Source: Saprospiraceae bacterium
Lineage (GTDB): Bacteria; Bacteroidota; Bacteroidia; Chitinophagales; Saprospiraceae
Reading direction: 5' to 3'
Assembly: GCA_013002475.1 (NCBI GenBank)
Contig: JABDJM010000337.1
Coordinates: 1-8,725 of the forward strand
DNA length: 8,725 nucleotides
The notes under the pieces were generated by a model. The model did not search any database. It was not told the origin of the DNA and saw only the letters and a list, made by a program, of their open reading frames with translations. The translations under genes and the position numbers were made by a program. Of the stretch, positions 1 through 6,180 are shown in pieces (position 1 is the first letter of the stretch; each line of letters opens with the position of its first letter).

Positions 1-962
1 CCAACGGAGGTTTCCCCACTGAGCATCACCGCATCAGCACCGTCTAATACAGCATTAGCAACATCCGTGATCTCTGCCCGGGTAGGGCTTGGGTTTGTGA
101 TCATGCTATCCATCATTTGGGTTGCCACGATCACCGGCCTGGCCCGTTGAATACATTTTTTGATGATTGTTTTTTGGATCATTGGTAATTCCTCCATGGG
201 AACTTCCACGCCCAGATCTCCTCTGGCCACCATAACTCCATTCGATACTTTGATGATCTTATCAAGTTTGGCAACAGCCTCCGGCTTCTCAATCTTTGCG
301 ATTAGCTTGGCTGGGTGTTGTTTTGCTTCAACCCTGGCCCGCAAATCTTTAATATCCTTTGGCGAACGCACGAAAGAAAGGGCTATCCAATTAACTGGCT
401 GTGTTAGGATGAAGTCAAGATCAATCAAATCCTTTTCCGTTAGGCAAGGCAGCGATATTTTAGTGTCCGGAAGATTGACCCCTTTATTTGATTTTAAGGT
501 TCCGCCATATTCCACCTCTAACTTTACGACGTCTGTTCCATTAGTTTCTACGATCCGCAAGACCAGTTTCCCATCATCAATCAATACTGTTTCTCCCACC
601 TTTACGTCCTCTGCAAATTGTGGGTAGCTCATGTATATCTTTTCCATGTTACCAACGCAAGGTTCATTGACAAAGGTCAATATGTCTCCCTTCTTAATGG
701 GTAAGCCCTCGCCCTCCATTTTTCCAACTCTGAGCTTAGGACCCTGAAGATCTGCTAGGATCCCGATGTGGGTATTGTATTTATCGTTGAGATAGACGAT
801 GCTTTCTATGGTCTTTTTATGCTCTTCATGAGATCCATGAGAAAAGTTGATCCTAAACACATCCACTCCTGCGGCAACTAACTTTTTAAGGGTTTCAAAA
901 TCCCTGGAGGCTGGGCCAAGGGTGGCAACTATTTTAGTGCTTTGATGATCGACTATATCCAT
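1..962 (-). CDS. pyk: Pyruvate kinase, N-terminal 320 residues (3' end cut by window edge)
   Basis: Catalyses the last step of glycolysis, phosphoenolpyruvate plus ADP to pyruvate plus ATP, in the cytoplasm. The minus strand translates without a stop from the ATG at 962-960 to the left edge. Recognisable parts are the N-terminal [10 protein letters not shown], the substrate loop RINFSHG (Arg37, Asn39, Ser41, His42), DLQGPKLR (71-78), the B domain between about residues 79 and 170, and the active-site signature [10 protein letters not shown] with catalytic Lys223 and metal ligand Glu225. Also present are ARGDLG with Asp249, ATQMMDSM with Thr281, and [18 protein letters not shown]. The family is about 475 residues, so the rest of the barrel and the C domain lie outside the window. 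The start is supported by alignment with the usual family N terminus. The gene is transcribed divergently from acpP. No missing catalytic residue or frameshift is visible. Confidence 0.97.
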   Translation of the reverse strand, partial: MDIVDHQSTKIVATLGPASRDFETLKKLVAAGVDVFRINFSHGSHEEHKKTIESIVYLNDKYNTHIGILADLQGPKLRVGKMEGEGLPIKKGDILTFVNEPCVGNMEKIYMSYPQFAEDVKVGETVLIDDGKLVLRIVETNGTDVVKLEVEYGGTLKSNKGVNLPDTKISLPCLTEKDLIDLDFILTQPVNWIALSFVRSPKDIKDLRARVEAKQHPAKLIAKIEKPEAVAKLDKIIKVSNGVMVARGDLGVEVPMEELPMIQKTIIKKCIQRARPVIVATQMMDSMITNPSPTRAEITDVANAVLDGADAVMLSGETSV

Positions 963-994
963 ACAGGGTAATTAGTGTAAAAAGTACAATTTTG

Positions 995-1002
995 CGAAAG
1001 TA
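995..1002 (-). promoter_or_regulatory. Possible -7 box of the pyk promoter
   Basis: The minus strand reads TACTTTCG here, one base away from the Bacteroidota -7 consensus TAnnTTTG, about 33 nt upstream of the pyk ATG. I found no TTTG at the expected 19-21 nt upstream, so this rests on the -7 element and its position only. Confidence 0.3.
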
Positions 1003-1048
1003 AGGCTAAAGGTCCATTCTATGGGGGTTTGGGCCTAAATGCTAATGA

Positions 1049-1060
1049 AATCTTAAGATT
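1049..1060. promoter_or_regulatory. 12-bp perfect palindrome in the pyk/acpP divergent region
   Basis: AATCTTAAGATT is a perfect palindrome centred on CTTAAG. The heptamer TCTTAAG recurs 45 bp to the right (1096-1102) inside a second, imperfect palindrome. The site lies upstream of both divergent promoters and could be an operator. No regulator is known, and AT-rich palindromes can arise by chance. Confidence 0.3.
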
Positions 1061-1093
1061 AAAACTTTTCTTGTTACTATGGAATTTAATAGC

Positions 1094-1106
1094 TGTCTTA
1101 AGGACA
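1094..1106. promoter_or_regulatory. Imperfect palindrome sharing the CTTAAG core
   Basis: TGTCTTAAGGACA has TGTC/GACA arms around a core matching the palindrome at 1049-1060. The two TCTTAAG heptamers start 45 bp apart, a bit over four helical turns. It lies about 70 bp upstream of the predicted acpP transcription start. The operator role is inference. Confidence 0.25.
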
Positions 1107-1128
1107 TAGGGCAAAAAAGGCCGAAAAC

Positions 1129-1160
1129 TTTGGTTAAAGCTTGAGTTATCGCTTATTTTG
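1129..1160 (+). promoter_or_regulatory. acpP promoter, Bacteroidota type
   Basis: TTTG at 1129-1132 is followed after 21 nt by TATTTTG at 1154-1160. This resembles the Bacteroidota primary sigma factor pattern of -33 TTTG, a 19-21 nt spacer and a -7 TAnnTTTG, with one base missing in the -7 box. Transcription would begin near 1167, giving a leader of about 80 nt before the acpP ATG. Confidence 0.5.
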
Positions 1161-1245
1161 CACTGCTTTTTATCAACCAGGTCTTCTATAAACCATTGGG
1201 AACCAATAATTTGAATTATAGAAGATCCAAAATGTGAATTTTAAT

Positions 1246-1485
1246 ATGTCTAACGTTGCAGAACGAGTCAACAAAATAATAGTTGAAAAACTTGGAGTTG
1301 ACGACTCAGAGGTAACACGGGAAGCCTCATTCACGAATGATCTGGGAGCTGACTCCTTGGATACAGTGGAGTTAATCATGGAATTTGAAAAGGAATTTGA
1401 TATTTCTATTCCTGATGAGCAAGCCGAAAACATTCAGACCGTAGGTCATGCTATTGAGTACCTAGAGTCTCAGGTTCAGGCCTAA
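1246..1485 (+). CDS. acpP: Acyl carrier protein
   Basis: A 79-residue acidic helical protein that carries growing acyl chains on a phosphopantetheine arm during type II fatty-acid synthesis in the cytoplasm. The attachment serine is Ser37 in the motif GADSLD, followed by [12 protein letters not shown] of helix II, the surface that fatty-acid enzymes recognise. Length and motif position match the E. coli protein (78 residues, Ser36). I chose the ATG at 1246 because it gives the usual [12 protein letters not shown] N terminus. An in-frame GTG at 1234 would add four residues, and the ATG at 1232 is in another frame and meets TGA at once. No clear ribosome binding site is present, as is common in this phylum. 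fabF follows 110 bp downstream, separated by terminator-like hairpins. Confidence 0.97.
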   Translation: MSNVAERVNKIIVEKLGVDDSEVTREASFTNDLGADSLDTVELIMEFEKEFDISIPDEQAENIQTVGHAIEYLESQVQA

Positions 1486-1495
1486 TTAGAACTTT

Positions 1496-1513
1496 TCGGT
1501 AATTTTGTACCGA
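1496..1513 (+). promoter_or_regulatory. Small hairpin after acpP
   Basis: TCGGTA pairs with TACCGA around a six-base loop, a perfect 6-bp stem beginning 11 nt after the acpP stop. It sits just before the larger terminator-like hairpin and may protect the acpP mRNA 3' end after termination or processing. That role is inference. Confidence 0.45.
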
Positions 1514-1520
1514 GGCACAG

Positions 1521-1564
1521 CCACAAATTGAGGTATCCTGCCTTAATTTGTGGTTTTGTTTTTT
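1521..1564 (+). terminator. Intrinsic terminator or attenuator between acpP and fabF
   Basis: CCACAAATT (1521-1529) pairs with AATTTGTGG (1545-1553). The stem continues through a G-U pair and AGG/CCT to a seven-base loop, 13 pairs in total. A T-rich run, TTTTGTTTTTT, follows at 1554-1564. This is a standard rho-independent terminator shape. fabF has no separate promoter that I can see, so partial read-through is the simplest reading. It would make acpP mRNA more abundant than fabF mRNA. Confidence 0.75.
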
Positions 1565-1595
1565 GCCCCTTTATGAAGAATCAATTTTTTCCAGC

Positions 1596-2843
1596 ATGAG
1601 AAGGGTAGTGGTTACAGGCATTGGTGCTTTGACACCCATTGGAAACTCCGTGGAAGCTTTCGCGGAAGGGTTAAAAAATGGGATCAGCGGAGCAGCACCT
1701 ATCACACGGTTCGATGCAGGTCTTTTTAAGACCCGGTTCGCTTGTGAGTTGAAAGACTTTCAGGTAGGGGACTTTCTGGACAGAAGGCTAGTACGAAGAT
1801 TAGACCCTTATGCCCATTATGCCATGATTTCTGTTGCTGAAGCCATGGAAAATGCTGGGATGGACCTGGAAAAAATTGATTTAGATAAAGCAGGAGTTGT
1901 TTGGGGTTCAGGGATTGGTGGGTTTGCCACAATAGAAAGTGAGATCTCTGAATTTGCCCAGGGTGATGGAACACCCCGGTTTAACCCTTTTCTGATACCC
2001 AAACTGATAGCAGATATAGCTGCCGGGCAAATCTCGATCACTTATGGCTTTCGGGGCCCGAATTTTGCTACAGTTTCAGCATGTGCTTCCTCTACACACG
2101 CCATTGGGACAAGTTTAGATCTTATTCGCCTAGGCCGGGCGGATATTATGATCACTGGAGGAAGTGAGGCCTCAGTAGTCGGTACCGGGATCGGCGGTTT
2201 CAATGCTATGAAAGCACTCAGTACCCGGAACGATTCACCCGAGACTGCCTCCCGGCCTTTTGACAAGGACCGCGACGGGTTTGTGCTTGGCGAAGGAGCC
2301 GGCGCAATTATTTTAGAAGAATATGAGCACGCAAAAAAACGTGGCGCTCACATTCTGGCTGAACTGGTAGGCTATGCTGCCACAGCCGATGCTCATCACA
2401 TGACCGCACCACACCCCGAAGGATTGGGAGCTAGAAATGTGATGAAACTGGCACTTCAGGATGCGAAAATGAACCCTGAGGAGCTAGATTACGTAAATGT
2501 ACACGGTACCTCAACTCCCCTGGGGGATATTGCTGAGACAAAAGCAATCCAGAAAGTTTTTGGGGATAGCGCGTACAAGTTGAACATTAGCTCGACAAAG
2601 TCCATGACAGGACACTTGTTGGGTGCGGCGGGAGCCATTGAGGCCATCGCCGGAGTCCTGGCAATCCGGGACCAGTTTGTTCCACCAACGATCAATCATT
2701 TTACAGATGACCCTGAGATTGACGCAAAGCTTAATCTCACATTTAATGAAACCCAAGAAAGATCTGTAAAATCAGTTTTGAGCAACACCTTTGGTTTTGG
2801 TGGACATAATTCTTCGGTCATATTCAGAGCGTTTGAAGATTAG
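1596..2843 (+). CDS. fabF: 3-oxoacyl-[acyl-carrier-protein] synthase II
   Basis: Condenses malonyl-ACP with acyl-ACP to elongate fatty acids, releasing CO2; it acts as a cytoplasmic dimer. The 415-residue product is close to the E. coli enzyme (413). The thiolase-fold catalytic set is intact and falls at the E. coli positions: nucleophile Cys163 in VSACASS, His303 in VNVHGTSTPLGD, Lys335 and His340 in STKSMTGHLLGAAG. The gating motif NTFGFGGHN lies at 397-405. The N terminus MRRVVVTGIGALTPIG fixes the start at 1596. An upstream in-frame TTG at 1548 would add 16 residues encoded inside the terminator hairpin and is unlikely. The substrate protein gene acpP lies just upstream, and rnc follows after 115 bp, a grouping common in Bacteroidota. 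Confidence 0.97.
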   Translation: MRRVVVTGIGALTPIGNSVEAFAEGLKNGISGAAPITRFDAGLFKTRFACELKDFQVGDFLDRRLVRRLDPYAHYAMISVAEAMENAGMDLEKIDLDKAGVVWGSGIGGFATIESEISEFAQGDGTPRFNPFLIPKLIADIAAGQISITYGFRGPNFATVSACASSTHAIGTSLDLIRLGRADIMITGGSEASVVGTGIGGFNAMKALSTRNDSPETASRPFDKDRDGFVLGEGAGAIILEEYEHAKKRGAHILAELVGYAATADAHHMTAPHPEGLGARNVMKLALQDAKMNPEELDYVNVHGTSTPLGDIAETKAIQKVFGDSAYKLNISSTKSMTGHLLGAAGAIEAIAGVLAIRDQFVPPTINHFTDDPEIDAKLNLTFNETQERSVKSVLSNTFGFGGHNSSVIFRAFED

Positions 2844-2914
2844 AAAATGGTAGTTCGTCCAGTTGGCTCTTAAAAGCTGCACGAGTTATTCCTTCCTACT
2901 GAAATGACCATTTT
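2844..2914 (+). promoter_or_regulatory. Possible structured leader between fabF and rnc
   Basis: AAAATGGT (2844-2851, directly after the fabF stop) pairs perfectly with ACCATTTT (2907-2914). Stacked inside is a 7-bp helix with two G-U pairs (2852-2858 with 2881-2887) and a small GGCT/AGCT hairpin (2865-2878). A 19-nt bulge lies on the right side. It could end fabF transcripts or be a processing site ahead of rnc. The RNase III mRNA of E. coli is cut by its own product in its leader, but nothing here proves the same. No U-run follows, so a plain terminator is less likely. Confidence 0.35.
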
Positions 2915-2958
2915 ATATAACCTGCCCTGTGTGAAAGCGCATGGGGTAAAAATGTATT

Positions 2959-4083
2959 ATGTTTCGTTTCTTTAAACTGTTTGCGAGGATTTACAATAGA
3001 TTATTCTCGCAAGAAAAAGTCTTTATAAAAAGACTTCGAAATCTTATAGGATTTACACCCGCCAATCTGGGCATTTTTAAATTAGCCTTCTATCACAAAT
3101 CAACCACCTCGGATAAGCTGTACGCCATTCAAAGTAATGAGCGGCTTGAATATCTGGGTGATGCTGTTTTGGCAACAATCGTGGCTGAGTACCTTTTTCA
3201 AAAGTACCCCAATAGTGATGAAGGCTTTCTGACAAAAATGAGGTCTAAGATCGTAAAGCGACATTCCCTGAATGTCATTGCAGATAAGATGGGCCTTGAT
3301 GTTTTTCTCAATCAGTATAACAACACCAGGCTTAGTAAATCTATGCTTGGCAACGCGCTGGAAGCGCTTGTAGGCGCAGTGTATCTCGAAAAGGGATACA
3401 ACGCTACCCGTAGGTTTGTCATCAATAAGATCCTTTTGGGATATCTGGATATCCACGAGCTTGAAAACTTTGATGATAACTACAAAAGTCAGCTTCTGGA
3501 ATGGTGTCAGAAAAATGGCAAGACAGTTAGCTACAAAATGGTCTCCAAGTATAAGTTCGAAAAAAGAGACCGCTTTAAAGTTGCCGTTCTTGTCGATGGA
3601 GAAAAGATTGCCGTGGCAGATGATTTCAATAAAAAAAGTGCCGAGCAGACCGCTTCTGAAAAGGCGCTTAAAAACTTTGGGATTCTTCAAAAGCCTGAAG
3701 ATGATAAGCAGCAAAGAAAGGGAGACAAGTTCAAGCGAAAGCATGATCGGGATAGACCTAAACGGGATAATAAGAGGAGATCCAACCCAAGGTCCAGGCA
3801 AGAAGGTGATTCTGGCCGAAAGGGAAATAGGAACCAACCTCGAAATAAGCAGAAGTCCAATCAATCCTCCTCGGATACTCGATCTTCTTCTAAAAGACCA
3901 AATGAAAACCAGAAGAACCGAAGATCAGAGAACCCACAAAATACCCGGAACCATCAAGGGCAGAATAAGGGGGGAGGAAGAAGAAACCAATCCTCAAATA
4001 GGCCACAAAACCAAAATCGACCGGAGAAAAAGGAAACCAAGTCTCCTGACTCTGAGCGTGCATCCGAGAAGATTTTGAATTGA
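2959..4083 (+). CDS. rnc: Ribonuclease III with long basic C-terminal tail
   Basis: Endonuclease that cuts double-stranded RNA, maturing rRNA precursors and some mRNAs; cytoplasmic homodimer. Residues about 18-170 are the catalytic domain with the signature NERLEYLGD at 60-68 (Glu61, Glu64, Asp68) and the second metal-binding patch GNALEAL with Glu135. The position matching E. coli Asp114 is Asn132. Residues 173-242 form the double-stranded RNA-binding domain, ending in the typical KKSAEQTASEKALKNFG helix. Residues about 246-374 are a low-complexity tail rich in Arg, Lys, Asn, Gln and Ser and poor in hydrophobic residues, probably disordered and RNA-binding. Without this tail the length would match the usual 225-250 residues. 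The start at 2959 gives a family-like N terminus. The SWIM protein gene starts 34 bp downstream and is probably co-transcribed. Confidence 0.97.
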   Translation: MFRFFKLFARIYNRLFSQEKVFIKRLRNLIGFTPANLGIFKLAFYHKSTTSDKLYAIQSNERLEYLGDAVLATIVAEYLFQKYPNSDEGFLTKMRSKIVKRHSLNVIADKMGLDVFLNQYNNTRLSKSMLGNALEALVGAVYLEKGYNATRRFVINKILLGYLDIHELENFDDNYKSQLLEWCQKNGKTVSYKMVSKYKFEKRDRFKVAVLVDGEKIAVADDFNKKSAEQTASEKALKNFGILQKPEDDKQQRKGDKFKRKHDRDRPKRDNKRRSNPRSRQEGDSGRKGNRNQPRNKQKSNQSSSDTRSSSKRPNENQKNRRSENPQNTRNHQGQNKGGGRRNQSSNRPQNQNRPEKKETKSPDSERASEKILN

Positions 4084-4117
4084 TCTTTTCCAAAGGCTGA
4101 TTCTGTATTTTTAGGCC

Positions 4118-5437
4118 ATGGATTTAGCTTCCTTTTCTGCGGAAAAGGCCCTCAAACTGACTCGCCATCAAAAGACTTCAAGGGATGCCCTTAGAATGTC
4201 AAAAGTGGCGAACTGGAAGACCCTTTGTAGGTCTGATCATTTCATATGGGGAACCTATAAGGGTAAAGCTATTCAGTCCTATCAGGTCCGTTTAACCTTT
4301 AAAAAGCAATTCTATTTTTCCTGCCCTTGCAGTAGCAGGCAAAGTCCTTGTCGACATAGCCTTGCACTGCTAATTCTGTTTTTGGATAATCCCCATTTGT
4401 TTTCAGAGACAAAGCCAGCAGAAAAATTTGTTGGCTGGTACGATCAGGTAGATATTAACGAGCCAGAACTTCCAAAGAAATCATTGAAATCCTCATCAAA
4501 GTCATTCGATAAAAGACTTGAGAAAATGAGGTCAGGGGCATTAGAACTTCAGGTCTGGCTCGAGAAAATTTTGCGATCCGGATTGGGAGAATTATCTGGG
4601 GGATCCACCGAGCCCCTTAATCCTATCAAAGAAAGAATGGCGGATTCCGGCCTTGGTGGGCTCCGCAGGATCCTTCAGGAAATCGAAGATAGAATCCAAA
4701 AGGACACCCATTGGCCTGAAAAGACTTTGAGCCTCCTGGCCAGATTGATCTCACTGGGCAATGGTTTGTCGAACTATGAAAACCTGAAGCCTGTCTGGCG
4801 GCGAGAGGTTCTTTTGCAATGTGGCGTCCATCAAAAAAAAACCGACTTGGAAGACCTTCCCTCCACTGAAGGAGAATGGTTAAATCTGGCAGCTGAAATT
4901 CGGGAAGGAAGAGAAGGTGGCTTTCATCGGAAAGTGTGGTTTTTGAACCTCGCCTCCGGGCGATATGGGTTGCTTCTGGATTTCAATTTCCGAGAACCAA
5001 AATTCACTGATCTGCCTGAGCCCGGCGCAAGCTTCCAGGCCTCGTTTACCTATTACCCATCACCTTACCCACTAAGGGTGCGTCTGAACTGGGTAAATCC
5101 AGGCCGAACTATTCAAAAGGAAATACAATCTCTTAGGGATTTTGAGGCCCTTAGAAAAAACTTCCAACTAGCGCTGCAAAATAACCCCTGGCAGGTGGAT
5201 ATTCCCTGCCTGGTAGAAAACATCAGGATCCGGAAAGATCAATCGCAATTTCAATTACTGGACAAGGATAATAATACCATCACCATGGAATCGGCTGGAA
5301 TAGACCCATGGATTTTTTTAGCCTTGATGTCCGACTACCCGGAAGGGTTGATCATGTTTGGGGAATATGACGGAGAAAGGATAAGGCCTTTATCCCTGTT
5401 GGCTGAGGATCTTGTTGTTCCCTTAATTCAAAAGTAA
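4118..5437 (+). CDS. SWIM zinc-finger protein (YehQ-like)
   Basis: A 439-residue protein with a SWIM zinc finger near the N terminus: Cys69, Cys71, Cys78 and His80 in the pattern CxCx6CxH, within FSCPCSSRQSPCRHSLALL. Upstream residues with ANWKTLCRS and FIWGTYKGKAIQSYQV resemble the N-terminal region of SWIM proteins from bacterial clusters that also encode a MoxR-type AAA ATPase and a von Willebrand A protein (the yeh cluster in E. coli). SWIM fingers are predicted to bind DNA or protein, and the job of this family is not known. Residues 100-130 are Lys/Ser-rich and look like a linker; the remaining 300 residues show no motif I recognise. No signal peptide is visible, so it should be cytoplasmic. 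Usual partners are absent from the window. The gene follows rnc by 34 bp and ends one base from a convergent lipoprotein gene. Confidence 0.85.
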   Translation: MDLASFSAEKALKLTRHQKTSRDALRMSKVANWKTLCRSDHFIWGTYKGKAIQSYQVRLTFKKQFYFSCPCSSRQSPCRHSLALLILFLDNPHLFSETKPAEKFVGWYDQVDINEPELPKKSLKSSSKSFDKRLEKMRSGALELQVWLEKILRSGLGELSGGSTEPLNPIKERMADSGLGGLRRILQEIEDRIQKDTHWPEKTLSLLARLISLGNGLSNYENLKPVWRREVLLQCGVHQKKTDLEDLPSTEGEWLNLAAEIREGREGGFHRKVWFLNLASGRYGLLLDFNFREPKFTDLPEPGASFQASFTYYPSPYPLRVRLNWVNPGRTIQKEIQSLRDFEALRKNFQLALQNNPWQVDIPCLVENIRIRKDQSQFQLLDKDNNTITMESAGIDPWIFLALMSDYPEGLIMFGEYDGERIRPLSLLAEDLVVPLIQK

Positions 5438-5438
5438 A

Positions 5439-5951
5439 CTATCGATCCTTGATGCCCATGACCATTTGAAAGGCAAGTTTATCATGAAATTCACCGCAGT
5501 TAGCCTTCATCTGTTTTACCAGGGTTCTCAGGCTGAATTCTGAGCCCAGACCGTTGGCAGCTTTCACCGCGCAAGCTACGCTTGCTTCATAGGCTGAATT
5601 TACCTCAGGAACCATCTTGGTAAAAGCTTGGCTATTGCCTGCATTCGCATAGGCTTCCATTTGGCTATTTAAATCATTGGATCTTTGACCGCAGGCACAA
5701 ACAGATTTGGCAAAAGAAGTGTAATCAACATTTCGGTCATCAACAGCTGCCTCAGGTACTATTCTTTCATCCTCCACAACCACGTTCCTACCAGGAACAG
5801 TTTGATTTGGAAGGGATTGAGATTTTGGGATCGGTGGATTCTCCTTTGGACTTTCAATGTTTACATTATCCGACTGACCATTATTTGAGGCTGAGTTGCA
5901 GCCGATCAAAAGGAAAATTGAAGCAGAGAGAAAGAGCAAAACAAATTTCAT
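5439..5951 (-). CDS. Putative lipoprotein with four conserved-looking cysteines
   Basis: A 170-residue protein of unknown function. The N terminus is a type II signal peptide: MKF, a hydrophobic stretch, then the lipobox LIGC with Cys18 as the lipidated residue. Residues 19-75 are rich in Asn, Ser, Pro and acidic residues and look like an unstructured tether. The folded part, about 76-170, is mostly helical in character and contains Cys85 and Cys87 (a CAC motif), Cys127 and Cys152, which could make two disulfides or bind metal. There is no CxxCH haem motif. I recognise no named family. The stop codon lies one base from that of the convergent SWIM gene. A TACTTTTG box 15 nt before the start suggests its own promoter with a very short leader. 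Confidence 0.8.
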   Translation of the reverse strand: MKFVLLFLSASIFLLIGCNSASNNGQSDNVNIESPKENPPIPKSQSLPNQTVPGRNVVVEDERIVPEAAVDDRNVDYTSFAKSVCACGQRSNDLNSQMEAYANAGNSQAFTKMVPEVNSAYEASVACAVKAANGLGSEFSLRTLVKQMKANCGEFHDKLAFQMVMGIKDR

Positions 5952-5965
5952 GAGAACGATTTGTA

Positions 5966-5973
5966 CAAAAGTA
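5966..5973 (-). promoter_or_regulatory. -7 box for the lipoprotein gene
   Basis: The minus strand reads TACTTTTG, an exact TAnnTTTG match, 15 nt upstream of the ATG. That implies a leader of only a few nucleotides. No TTTG is found at the expected upstream distance. The box sits in the short inverted repeat GTACaaaaGTAC (plus-strand reading, 5963-5974). Confidence 0.4.
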
Positions 5974-6015
5974 CTCCTTCAATGGGACAGATGCCACGCT
6001 GATAAAATGGAAAAT

Positions 6016-6072
6016 GGGCAAAAAAAAAGAGATCGCATTTGCGACCTCTTTGATTGCTGTGAGAGAAGGATT
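6016..6072. repeat. Direct repeat copy A: tRNA-like 3' end plus terminator
   Basis: These 57 bases match 6181-6238 exactly except for one A fewer in the homopolymer run. In minus-strand terms the unit covers the last part of the T loop, the 3' T stem, the 3' acceptor strand (CTCACAG) and the whole terminator hairpin with its U-run. The preceding tRNA body is not duplicated here. The copies are 165-166 bp apart. The duplication resembles the footprint of integration at a tRNA 3' end, or a local duplication of the gene's tail. Confidence 0.85.
6020..6051 (-). terminator. Intrinsic terminator, copy A
   Basis: On the minus strand AAAGAGGTCGCA pairs with TGCGATCTCTTT (12 pairs, one G-U, minimal AA loop), followed by a U-run of nine. 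It duplicates the terminator of the tRNA-like RNA and lies about 70 bp ahead of the lipoprotein start, so it would insulate that gene from read-through. Confidence 0.8.
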
Positions 6073-6093
6073 GTAAAGAAACGATCCATGAAA

Positions 6094-6144
6094 TGGGGTA
6101 TTGGGATCAATCAAAGGGTCTCTTTCAGAGACTTTTTTACCCCA
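6094..6144. repeat. Nested inverted repeats between the two direct-repeat copies
   Basis: TGGGGTA (6094-6100) pairs with TACCCCA (6138-6144), enclosing the perfect hairpin GTCTCT-TTC-AGAGAC (6118-6132). Two further pairs overlap it: CTTTGATTG (6048-6056) with CAATCAAAG (6108-6116), and GATCC (6083-6087) with GGATC (6104-6108). They cannot all form at once. The segment may encode a folded RNA or be an insertion remnant. Confidence 0.5.
6118..6138 (+). terminator. Terminator-like hairpin on the plus strand
   Basis: GTCTCT pairs with AGAGAC over a three-base loop, followed by six T residues. The shape fits a short intrinsic terminator reading rightwards. No plus-strand gene ends nearby, so it might stop read-through from the SWIM gene or belong to an unseen small RNA. 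Confidence 0.4.
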
Positions 6145-6180
6145 ACCCATCCGCTCAAATAAACTTGGACTATTGGTTTG

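Noticed and set aside
160..627. Plus-strand open frame of 155 codons
   Set aside because: It lies entirely antisense to the well-supported pyruvate kinase gene, has no family resemblance and reflects the codon pattern of the opposite strand.
1234..1245. Four-residue longer acpP starting at GTG
   Set aside because: The ATG at 1246 gives the typical family N terminus and length; the extension adds nothing conserved.
1548..1595. Sixteen-residue longer fabF starting at TTG
   Set aside because: The extension overlaps the terminator hairpin and T-run, and the family normally starts at the MRRVVVTG-type sequence.
3100..3864. 254-codon minus-strand open frame opposite rnc
   Set aside because: Antisense shadow of rnc with no recognised motif; a stop-poor complement of an A/G-rich coding strand explains its length.
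3416..4078. 220-codon plus-strand open frame overlapping the 3' half of rnc
   Set aside because: It is the second reading frame of the purine-rich tail region. The rnc frame has the recognisable domains, and this frame's composition is a shifted echo of them.
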